64,000 nt of DNA, taken from NCBI RefSeq assembly GCF_027595985.1, contig NC_073302.1, forward strand, positions 219,315,854 to 219,379,853. Direction: 5' to 3'. The number at the start of each line of letters is the position of its first letter. Position 1 is the stretch's first letter. The stretch comes from Sorex araneus (lineage: Eukaryota; Chordata; Mammalia; Eulipotyphla; Soricidae). The translations under genes and the position numbers were made by a program. Positions 55,646 through 64,000 of the stretch are shown here, in pieces. The notes below the pieces were generated by a model, which saw only the letters and a list, made by a program, of their open reading frames with translations, was not told where the DNA came from and made no database searches.

Positions 55646-55859
55646 ATATTCCGTTAACCACTAACAGAATGTGTTAGGAAAACTTAGCTATAAATTTTAC
55701 TTATAATAAAAAATTTTAAGAATCTTTAATCCATATCTCAGAAAGTGGTATGATTCAGAGGCAATGTCAGTTCATCAGTTTAAAATTCTTTGTTTTATTC
55801 TTTTAAAATAATTAGACAAAAGAGCACTAATCCTTACTATAATTCATTTTGTTGGTTTT

Positions 55860-55985
55860 GATTTGGGCTTACAACTAGTGGTGCTCAATCTGCTGACTTT
55901 GTGCTGGCAATGGTTGGAAACCCATGTGGTGACAGAGATCTAATTCAGGCCCCTGCATGCAGAGCACGTGCTCCAGCCCTGTGAG
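55860..55985 (-). mobile_element. Old SOR-like SINE
   Basis: Inverted remnant: CTTACAACTAGTGGTGCTC, CATGCAGAGCACGTGCTCC, AGCCCT. Confidence 0.55.
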
Positions 55986-56055
55986 CCACTTCATCAAATG
56001 AATAAATTCTTATCTTATAGAAACAATAAGCTGCATACATTTGACAAAATTTCTT

Positions 56056-56223
56056 TTTTGGGGGGGTGGGTCATACCTATCGATGCTCAGGGTTTTTTCC
56101 TGGCTCTGCACTCAGGAATTACTCCTGGTGGTGCTCAGGGGATTATATGGGATGCTGGGAATTGAACCCGGTCGGCCACATGCAAGGCAAACGCCCTACC
56201 CGCTGTGCTATCGCTCCGTTCCC
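56056..56223 (-). mobile_element. SOR SINE, 14-nt perfect TSD
   Basis: Inverted copy: GGGTCATACCTATCGATGC, ATGGGATGCTGGGAATTG, CTGTGCTATCGCTCCGTTCC. TSD TGACAAAATTTCTT at 56042-56055 and 56224-56237. Confidence 0.95.
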
Positions 56224-56483
56224 TGACAAAATTTCTTAAACAGAACTATCTTTAATGCCCAGTAATTTTAAAAAATAACCATACATCTTCTTGTCTCAAA
56301 CCAGAAAAAAAAACAACAACTACCTAAACAGGCAGTTAGAAAGCTCAAACTGTGTTAGAAACATGAATAAAAGAAAGTCTTTACATTACAAACTAGACCA
56401 TCTTATGTTATCTCTTTTATGATCTCACAAATATTTTTAAGTGAACAAACTGAATACAATGAGCCAAATCCCAAGAGGTTTTA

Positions 56484-56696
56484 CTTCTGGAACAATAGCA
56501 CAGCAGTAGGGCATTTGCCTTGCATGCAGCCAACTTGGGTTTGATTCCTCCACCCCTCTCAGAGAGCCTGGCAAGCTACCCATGGAGTATTCAATATGCC
56601 AAAAACAGTAACAACAAGTCTCACAATGGAGACATTACTGGTGCCCGCTCGCGAAAATCAATGAGCAATGGGATGACAATGGCAGTGACAGTGATG
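56484..56696 (+). mobile_element. RTE-tailed SINE with a 40-bp internal deletion
   Basis: Head with CATTTGCCTTGCATGCAGCC, GGTTTGATTCCTCC, then a single GAGAGCCTGGCAAGCTACC followed directly by CATGGAGTATTCAATATGCC. Other copies have two GCCTGGCAAGCTACC units 40 nt apart, so one unit and the spacer are lost. RTE 3' end and GACAATGGCAGTGACAG tail are present. Confidence 0.92.
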
Positions 56697-56764
56697 TGCC
56701 TCTTTCTATTTGTTAAATAATCACTTATCAATCATGAGACATGGATGAGAAGGGAGAGGCTGAA

Positions 56765-56956
56765 ATAAATCTTGCTAATGGCTGGGAGAGATATGGCATT
56801 TATAAATTTTGGAATACTACTTAGCTATGAGAAATGATGAAATGATTCAACCTGTTCTAGAGAAAACTGAAGGACATCATGTTGAGTAGGGTCAATCAGG
56901 AGAGGAACACATCCAGAATGATCTCTCTTATGTGAGATATAAAGATGCATAATAAA
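56765..56956 (+). mobile_element. Older L1 in sense orientation, part 1: ORF2 C-terminal codons
   Basis: Translation in the plus strand gives the L1 ORF2 C-terminal pattern EYYLAMRN, and the usual downstream residues in order. Interrupted by a SINE at 56957. Confidence 0.75.
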
Positions 56957-57137
56957 TGTGCCCGAGCCATTGTACAGTAGGTAGGGAGCTTGCCTTGAAC
57001 ACGACTCACCTAGGTTCAATCCCTGATATTCCATATAGACCCCAGCCCACCAAGGAGTGATTTCTGAGTGCAGAGCCAGAAATAACACCTGATGCCACCA
57101 GGTGGGATTCCCCCTTGCTCCCCCCCCCCCGAAAAAA
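56957..57137 (+). mobile_element. SOR SINE inserted in the sense L1
   Basis: GTGCCCGAGCCATTGTACAG head, AGGTTCAATCCCTGATATTCC, TGATTTCTGAGTGCAGAGCC, then a C-run and A-rich end. Imperfect TSD AGATGCATAATAAA (56942-56955) versus AGATGCACAGTAAA (57138-57151). Confidence 0.88.
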
Positions 57138-57360
57138 TAGATGCACAGTAAAGGACTAACAAATGGCCAAAACAGCAGAACCTGAGAACTGGTCTACAGA
57201 ACCGGGCTTACCTGGGGGCAGGGGAGGGACATGGCTGGAAGGGGAGGGCCTGAGGCAGAGGGAAGCAGAAACTCCGGTGGAAGTTGTGGTATCAGAAAAC
57301 CACAGGAACCTAACATCAGCAGCATTGTAAACTAGGGTGCCACAATAAAAATGGAAATAT
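57138..57360 (+). mobile_element. Older L1 sense, part 2: 3' UTR
   Basis: Purine-rich 3' UTR (GGGGCAGGGGAGGGACATGG, GGAAGGGGAGGGCC), then GTAAACTAGGGTGCCACAAT and AAAAATGG. The L1 resumes after the SINE. Confidence 0.7.
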
Positions 57361-57407
57361 GAAGATATTATAGCATAGTATAATTTATATAATGCAGGCA
57401 CACACAG

Positions 57408-57490
57408 AATAACCCCTGAGCATCACCGGTTGTGAACCAAAAAGCCAAAAAAAAAAAAAACCAAAACCCAATAGCATATTAAATAAAATA
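57408..57490 (+). repeat. Partial SOR 3' end plus flank, duplicated from 58.0 kb
   Basis: AATAACCCCTGAGCATCACC, GGTTGTGAACCAAAAAGC, A-run, then ACCCAATAGCATATTAAATA. The same series, including the non-SINE flank, recurs at 57999-58087. The GGTTGTGAACC variant (usual GGGTGTGACCC) is shared by only these two. Confidence 0.85.
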
Positions 57491-57604
57491 TTTTTCTTAA
57501 CTCTAAAACTTTTGTGATTAAACTGTACATAATGAATATCAACCGTTCTCAAGCCATTTTTTACCTGAAACCTAGTTTTACTCTGAAAAAAAAATTATCA
57601 TGAG

Positions 57605-57737
57605 AAGAACCAGAGATATAGAACAGTGGGTAGGGCATGTGGCCAACCCAGGTTCAATCCCCAGCACCACATATAACCTCCTGAGCACAAAGCCAGGAAT
57701 AATCTCTGGGCATTGCCAGGTATGCCCAAAACATTCT
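57605..57737 (+). mobile_element. SOR-like SINE, diverged
   Basis: ACCAGAGATATAGAACAGTGG, GGTTCAATCCCCAGCACC, CCTCCTGAGCACAAAGCCAGG. Lacks part of the head. Confidence 0.8.
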
Positions 57738-57867
57738 TAAAATCTTGAGACCCACAAAGTGCTGTTGCTTGGGATTTATCTGCTGTTATAAATTAATGCT
57801 ATAAATAAAGCATTGAATATTTACTTATTTATTCAATTTAAAATAGCAACAAAAAAACAATAGCAGG

Positions 57868-58070
57868 GACTGGAGCGACAGCACAGCGGGTAGGGCGTTT
57901 GCCTTGCACCTTGCACACAGCCAACCCGGGTTCGATTCCCAGCATCCCATATGGTCCCCTGAGCACCGCCAGGAGTAATTCCTTAGTCCAGAGCCAGGAA
58001 TAACCCCTGAGCATCACCGGTTGTGAACCAAAAAGCAAAAAAAAAAAAAAACAAAAAAAAACCCAAAACC
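57868..58070 (+). mobile_element. SOR SINE, full length
   Basis: GGGACTGGAGCGACAGCAC head with a small duplication (TTGCACCTTGCACA), GGTTCGATTCCC, body and a long A-rich tail. AACAATAGCA before and CCAATAGCA after suggest a short TSD. Confidence 0.93.
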
Positions 58071-58089
58071 CAATAGCATATTAAATAAC

Positions 58090-58253
58090 ATTGGGGATAC
58101 CACAGCCAGGGGTGCCCAAGGCTCACCCCTGGTTCTGTCCTCAGGGATCATTCCTGGCAGAGGTCAGGAGGTCATATGTGGTGCTAGAAGGATTGAACCA
58201 GTTTCACCTATATGCAAGGCAAATGCTTTACCCTATACCATCTCTTGGCCCCT
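58090..58253 (-). mobile_element. Diverged SOR-like SINE
   Basis: Inverted: CACAGCCAGGGGTGCCC, AGGTCATATGTGGTGC, ATGCAAGGCAAATGC, CATCTCTTGGCCCC. Confidence 0.8.
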
Positions 58254-59026
58254 TCCATAACTTATTAAGTAAACTATATATTCCTAAATAAAGCTCTTAG
58301 TGGAAGGAACAAAGAGCTGCAGCATTATCATTTTTTAAAAAGTTTTTGATATTTGCCTTAATAGAAGCTGGATTGTCATGTCTGATTCTGCATTCAACCT
58401 GTGGTGAGAGTGTTATTTTGTTAGTCATACAGTAGAATAGCCTCACTGCTTTCCCTTTTATGAAGAACTTTATGTCACAGAGTATTTAGAACTATTAAAA
58501 CACATGCTAATTCGTAATATGTGTTATTCTTAGCAATTGAGCTTCACCTTTATGTGTAAGATGTTAAAATTTATCTTTTAATTTATAATAATCCTTATAA
58601 TCCAAATTATAAATGCATTCCTTGGCTTTGAAATGATGTGGTCAAAATAAGATGTATGACAGCAATGTGTACATTCAGTAATGGCTATGTTTGAAAGTGA
58701 AGTTCATTAAAGGAAGGAATTTTTGCTGCCTTTGATGGTTCTCTCTGATTATATCTGTGAGAAAGATAACCACTCCTTTGTCATTCCATGTTCAGGTCTT
58801 ATTCTTAGTGTTTTTTTTTTCAAATCCATTTATCAAAATAGTAATTAGTTGTCATCACAGCAGGAAATGATAGCTAGAGCTTAAAAAATGCTTACTCAGG
58901 AACTTCTTGGGACAACTTAAGTGGTTGTTGTGGAACAGCTTAACACGCTCTAGTGAGGAGTCCAGCAATGTTTTTGTTGGAGAATGAGTGGTTTTTAGAG
59001 CAGCCCCAGTGTTCTGTTATTAGAAC

Positions 59027-59368
59027 TTGGGCTGCAGGCAGCCTGAGGCGCTGTGGGCTTCCCTGCCGGTGCGTCCCTGGAGCTGTCTCCAGCCTTATTT
59101 CCAGCTGATGAAAACAGGAGAACGGGAAGTCAGATTCCCAACTCTGGAGGCTGCAGACCAGCTGTTGGTGTGTAAGTCAGAGCCTGTTTCCTCCAGGGAA
59201 CAGGGCCCCAGTCAGCCACGGGAACTGAGGGGACAGAACTTGGCTGTTTGGGTTCATTCCATGGAACCACTTCAGGGCATCCTGACTGCACCAGCCTCCG
59301 CTCTCAGCACTGGACCGGATTACACTGTTTGTTCAGTGGAGTTTTCTTTGCCTCAGAGGCTCACTTAA
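59027..59368 (+). other. GC-richer patch with a 113-codon frame, nature unknown
   Basis: A 0.34-kb patch that is richer in GC than its neighbourhood and free of recognised repeats. The plus-strand frame starts with ATG and has no identifiable domain or good Kozak/splice context. Candidate conserved non-coding element or unannotated exon; I cannot decide. Confidence 0.25.
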
Positions 59369-59829
59369 TGATACAAGATATCTCAAGCCTTGAAAGATAA
59401 TTTTTAACTAGAAAGTAACCTATTTGTAAGAATAGTTTTTAAGCAAGAGGTTCTAGCTGGCTTATGTTTTTAGCCCCAAGGCTGCTACAAAGTTGTTTGG
59501 GAAGAAAACAAGAGGACAGAAAAAAAAAAATGGCAGGAAATAGATTTGAGTCTGATGGTTGGAAGGAACATGTTTAGAAGTACCATTATTTTATTAACTA
59601 GTGTATCATCAAAACTACTCTTGCTGTATCCAAGAAGCAGTTTTTTTATTTGTTGGTGTTTCAATTTAAGCAAGAAAAAAATACATAAATATGCCATTTT
59701 TAAGCAAATTAACAAAAATATTTTTTCCCAGTTATACAAAAGCTACTTTCACTTTCCTGGATTGGTTCTCTGAGGAATGGTATCACCCATTTTGGGGAAT
59801 GTTGCTTAGACTTTAAAAATAAAAATTAC

Positions 59830-59945
59830 AGTTAGCAGAGAAGCCATACAGTGGATAAGGTGTTTAGTCCCATGGGCCCCACCAAGAGTGACCCTTGAGT
59901 GGCATCAGGAGCAAACCCTGAGTACCCCAAAATACAAATTAAAAT
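59830..59945 (+). mobile_element. Old SOR-like SINE, internally shortened
   Basis: CCATACAGTGGATAAGGTG head joined early to body CCCCACCAAGAGTGACCC. A-rich end. Confidence 0.6.
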
Positions 59946-59956
59946 AAATCCAACCA

Positions 59957-60135
59957 GGGGCCGGAGCAATAGCAGAGCAGGTAGGACGTTTGTCTGGCTC
60001 GACCCAAGTTCGAGCCCCTGTGTCCCATATGGTCCCCCTAAGAAACTTGAGAAGTAATTCCTGAGTGCAGAGCCAGGAGTAAACCCTGAGCATCACCAGG
60101 TGTGACCCAAAAAGCACCCTCCCAAAAAAAACTAA
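59957..60135 (+). mobile_element. SOR SINE
   Basis: GGGGCCGGAGCAATAGCAGAG, AGTTCGAGCCCCTG, ATATGGTCCCCCTAAG, AGGTGTGACCCAAAAAGC, A tail. It lacks some head bases after GTTTGTCTGGC. Confidence 0.92.
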
Positions 60136-60248
60136 AATAAAATTTTGTAATTCCAACCATTACAAAAAATAAACAAATGTTAAACCATTAATGGTATGCT
60201 GAAACTAATTAAATGTTATGTCAGTAATATCTCATTTATTTATTTTAG

Positions 60249-60410
60249 GATTTTGGGCTACTCCAGCATGCTCAGGTGTTACTCCTGGCTCTGCACTTAG
60301 GAATTACTGATGGCAATTCTCAGGGGAACTTATGGGATGCCAGGGATCCAACTTGGTTCAGCTACACATAAGGCATATGCCCTAACTGCTGTATAATTGT
60401 TCCAGCCCCA
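60249..60410 (-). mobile_element. Diverged SOR SINE
   Basis: Inverted: CATGCTCAGGTGTTACTCC, TTATGGGATGCCAGGG, TGTATAATTGTTCCAGCCCC. Confidence 0.85.
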
Positions 60411-62823
60411 AAGTTAAATCTCAGGTCTCAAGTTTTAAAAAAACACTGTCTAGGACAGCTCATAGTAAAAGTCTCCATATCCTCTAAAGACTTATAGCAT
60501 ATTTCTTTCAAAGATCTATAGCAAAGTTTCAGTGATCATTCAGCAATAAATAAAACTGCAGGGAAAATTTTGCTTTTTAATCAGTGGAGTAAAAACCAAT
60601 CTGAAGTTAGAAAGTTAGAACTTATGGTATATTAAAACAAAATGACCAAAAGTTTTCTAAGAAAATTGCATGCAGTATTGTGGGAAACAGCTTAAATCAG
60701 TGCATAGTGTACAACAGATGCTCTTAAAATATTCATTAGAACTCAATGCATCACGTTTCTGGAGCAGCAATTTGGTGTGGTTTAATTGAATGTTTGATGT
60801 GGATGGAAGTCTAGGGCCTATACTGCGACCATACGGAGATGACAAAGGATAAAGGTCTTGTGTTTCATTCTAATGTTTGACCTCAATCTTCAACTCAATA
60901 GGAAGCTAGAAATGGATTTTACATGGAAATAATATAATCTAGGCTAGCATTTTAGAAAGAGTATTAGGGAGCTCAATATTGGACAGATGGGTTCCTTAGA
61001 GAGGATGAAATATGAGACAGATACACCAAGAAGAAAGTCATCACAGAAAAATGATGTGGGGCTGACATGTGAAGTTGCTATGGCAAAAAAAAAGGGACGG
61101 GGGATGAATTCCAGAGATGTTTAGGACTCGGTGGCTGATTAGATATGGAGATGAATGAAGGCGAGAAACGTACCATTAATGACTCCCCATGCTCTGCTTC
61201 AGTACCTTCCAAAAATAAAACTATTTTCTACCATGGAGCACAAGGAACAGCAGTTTTGCAGGCAAAATTCAGACAGCTTGGACATACGTGAGTTCCAGGT
61301 AGCTGAGGGACAGTGAGTCACTGTTGCAAAGTGCAGTAGAAAACTGATATCATGGTACTGATGATGATGGCTTGGTTAAAGTGCAAGAAGGAGCAGAAGT
61401 CATACAAATGCATGAAAATCAGTACCAGGGTGTAAGGTCAACATATTGCTAAACTTAGAATCCTGATGAATGGAAACAGTTAAGGAGTAAAGAGATGCTC
61501 ACAAAAAAAAATTTTAGTTGAAATATTCCAGAGAGCTCAGAATAAAACCATAAAAAGGGTGACCTCAAGTCCCAGCAATACTAGCTATATCATACTCAAA
61601 ATATAACTAATCTCTCTCTACCTAGCTTCCTAGTTGGAAAATGAGTATGGTAATAGTTTATGCCTTATGGTATTTATAGTAAGGTTAATATCCGATATTA
61701 ATCTTATATGTAAGGTTCAAATATATTTTATATATAAGGTTGAATACATATAGAAGGTCATGGTATTTATAGGAAAATTTCTGGAGAGTATATAGGATAA
61801 TCTGACACAGTAAGAGCACAGTAATTGCTGTTGGTGGAAGGACTATTCATAGCAATCCAAATTATACAGTCGTTATAGTAAAAATGACTATTATTATTCC
61901 CTTATTATTCCTGTTTAATATTATTAATAGTGTATCCCAATAATTGAATGACTGTTTTCATTGACACACATCTAGAGGTGATTTTTTTAAAATAGACCTT
62001 GAAATCAGCTCAATGAATTTGACAATTTGCATGACCAAGTGACCTTACTAACTATTTACTGGGATCAGAAAACCTACTGAAATATAGACGTGGCATGGGC
62101 AGGAGGTGAAGGGCCTGCGGTTCTTGGAATAGAGCCCTCTCCACTTTCAGGGGAAGGAGAGAAGTAGGGGAATGGTTGGTATAGCACTCCTGGCCTGTTC
62201 CTACCTGTCTCTTTTGAAATCTTCCTGTTCTGCCACAGCTGCTGCCTTTTTTTTTACACTATTACCTAGAAAGCTCAAGCAAACTCTGTTCATTCCGATC
62301 TCTAAGACCCAACTTCCAGCTCTTCCAGAAGCCTCCACTCACCTCTCTCCTGCATTGGCTTTCCTGTGTTTGCCCTTTAGGGCACATCTCCTGCACAATC
62401 TTCTAGAAGCTTCCTATGGTTGCTCTAATAGTTAATATTATTCAGCTAATACCTACAGAAAGTATTTCCAGTGCCTCTCAAAGCAGAGATTCTGGAATTT
62501 TTTTTTCTTATATAATGCATAGCTGGGACTTATCCTAGTAACAATAATAAAATAATTGTAGATTAGGACATAGATTATGTTGCTTTTTTCCATTCATATG
62601 AAAATGCCCTATGTATATGGCAACATTACATCAACATCATAGTTAAGGTCTGAGAGCATTGAGAGATCGCCTCTGATGCCAGAATAATGTTATCCCTCAG
62701 ATGAGAGTAGTTTATGGTTGTCTGTTTAAAATAATAATTCTCAATGATTTCTCCCTCTCTTTGAATTTGACCATTTGATACTTTTAGGTTCAAACAAATA
62801 TAAATGCATTATTTTACAAAAAC
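60411..62823. other. Repeat-poor stretch of intron 2
   Basis: About 2.4 kb in which I recognise no SINE or L1. It includes a short palindromic AT-rich run at about 61680-61745 built of repeated TATAAGGTT(A/C)A-like units. No gene seen. Confidence 0.5.
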
Positions 62824-62987
62824 TTTGGGTGGGGGGCATGCCAACAGTGCTCAGGACTAACTCCTGGCTCTGTGCTGAGGCACGGGTCACTCCTGGCAGT
62901 GTTCAAGGGACCTTGAGATGCCGTGAGTCAAAGCCTGGTTGGCTGTATGCAAGACAAGTACCTTATCCCCTGTTTTATCTGCCCAGC
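62824..62987 (-). mobile_element. Diverged SOR-like SINE
   Basis: Inverted: CCAACAGTGCTCAGGAC, GTTGGCTGTATGCAAGAC, TTTTATCTGCCCAGCCC. ATTATTTTACAA before and TTATTTTATAA after suggest an imperfect TSD. Confidence 0.78.
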
Positions 62988-63782
62988 CCTTATTTTATAA
63001 TTTTTTTTCTGCTTTAGAAACTAAAGAAAACATTTTGTTGTGAGCTATAATAATCTATTTTGCTTATTATTGATTAATATTTTACATAAATAAAAGTAAT
63101 TAATTGAAATATGTTAGTTCTTCAAACATTTAGCCATAGAAATAAATTTTTCTAAATGACATTTTTATTATATTCTGCAGTTTCATGCCATATAAAGATG
63201 CCATTTTGATTTCGAAATATTGAAAATTGGTAGCAAAGTTTAAAAGCAAGAGAGCAAGAGTAAGCAGTGAACATTTTAAAATGTACAAGTTGAAATCAGA
63301 CTTTTTCAGCCTGCACACTAGCCAAACTGAAATTCTGCTCCTCAAGTGAACTTAAAAATTCATGACTCTGTTGAAGTGATTATTCGGATCCAATGAGTAA
63401 ATCTGATGATCATGTTACTCATTATGGCATGAACCAAAGAGACAAAGAAAATCATGGTATAATATTTGCAAGGAAAACAGAGCTCATGGATTTTTCTGTA
63501 TCCGACTCTCTGGTTTCATTACCATACTGTCATAGTAAAAAACGTAATAGTGTTACTAACCTTGGGAGTATCATCAATATTAAGGACAGTTGAAGTTGCC
63601 ATTGTAAATTGAAAAATTGCCTGCAATGACTTATATGTTAAGTTTTCAGAAATTCTCAGCATGGCTTTCCTTTGAAAGCTTGCCCAAGTGTTAGCGCTTG
63701 GTGTTAGAGGAAGGTAGAATTGCAATGCTTCACCTGATTTAGCAGTGCTGATGCAACAGTTTCTCTGGGGAATTAAAAAATA

Positions 63783-63945
63783 AGGGGTTTGGGCCACATC
63801 CAGAGATGGTCAGGGTTACTCCTGGCTCTGCACTCAGGAATTATCCCTGTGATGCTCAGGGGACCATATGGAATGCTGAGGGCCAAACCCACGTCCACTG
63901 CATGAAAGGCAAGTACTCAACCCCTTGTACAATCTCTCTCCAGCC
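63783..63945 (-). mobile_element. SOR SINE, moderately diverged
   Basis: Inverted: GGGCCACATCCAGAGATGG, GGGTTACTCCTGGCTCTGC, GGACCATATGGAATGCTGAG, ATCTCTCTCCAGCCC. TAAAAAATAAG and CTAAAAATTAG flank it. Confidence 0.88.
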
Positions 63946-64000
63946 CTAAAAATTAGATTGTATGGTTCAACAACGCAAAACTCTCTGTGCATAGATACAT

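Larger units (their letters stand above)
15351..64000 (+). other. FREM2: FREM2 intron 2 (at least 48.6 kb, runs off the window)
   Basis: Opens with GTAAGT at 15351. I looked for the next FREM2 segment (the residues just after CSPG 12 leading to the first Calx-beta domain) and saw no matching coding stretch. I therefore interpret the rest as one intron filled with L1, SOR SINEs, RTE derivatives and old DNA-transposon remnants. Stretches where I recognise nothing: 15351-16295, 17956-18656, 19413-20882, 24541-25995, 31224-32362, 33813-36659, 37061-37725, 40091-40663, 41118-42837 apart from one doubtful SINE, 44681-46006, 46311-48084, 48746-49371, 50606-51984, 52336-53081, 58254-59026, 60411-62823 and 62988-63782. 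Confidence 0.8.

Noticed and set aside
15351-64000. Search for FREM2 exon 3 and later exons
   Set aside because: No segment matching the sequence after CSPG 12 or Calx-beta motifs with splice sites was seen. A short or divergent exon could be missed by eye.
1-64000. CRISPR arrays, operons, bacterial insertion sequences
   Set aside because: Regular short repeats here are microsatellites or dispersed SINEs; the DNA is mammalian nuclear sequence.

Overview
The window is nuclear DNA from a placental mammal, most likely a shrew (Soricidae, probably Sorex). The evidence is an intron-containing gene with a typical mammalian CpG-island promoter, mammalian L1 retrotransposons, and dozens of tRNA-headed, A-tailed SINEs of the shrew SOR type. 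Species is inferred from repeats I recognise, not from a database search.

One host gene is present: FREM2, on the plus strand, encoding a basement-membrane protein of the Fraser-complex family. Positions 1-2900 are upstream DNA with two SINEs. A CpG island covers about 2.9-5.9 kb, with a G-quadruplex motif, GC box, CRE-like site, E-box and two inverted CCAAT boxes. Exon 1 carries an unusually long open coding segment (4223-9407, about 1,728 codons) that encodes the signal peptide and nearly all of the 12 CSPG repeats. Intron 1 spans 9408-15260. Exon 2 (15261-15350, 90 nt) completes CSPG repeat 12. From 15351 to the end I find no further FREM2 exon, so the remaining 48.6 kb or more is read as intron 2; the Calx-beta and transmembrane parts lie beyond the window.

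Intron 2 is a layered record of retrotransposition. It holds (a) A-tailed SOR SINEs, many with perfect target-site duplications (TSDs); (b) L1 3' ends, mostly antisense to FREM2, the largest at 26.4-28.9 kb and 54.1-55.4 kb; (c) a decayed RTE-clade LINE at 38.8-40.1 kb that has lost its reverse transcriptase, and whose protein remnants look nematode-like to me; and (d) two kinds of non-autonomous elements built from this RTE: tRNA-less copies that join its 5' region to its 3' end, and tRNA-headed SINEs (called here RTE-tailed SINEs) with the same RTE-derived body and a GACAGT-type microsatellite tail.

The most interesting signal is this system. One tRNA-type promoter head is fused to two different bodies. 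One ends in poly(A), as expected for L1 mobilisation. The other ends in RTE 3' sequence, as expected for RTE mobilisation. The second parallels the ruminant Bov-tA/Bov-A/BovB relationship. The RTE copy, the intermediate and the final SINE all lie in this window and can be compared directly. Several nested insertions (RTE derivative > L1 > SOR; L1 > L1) give a relative time order.
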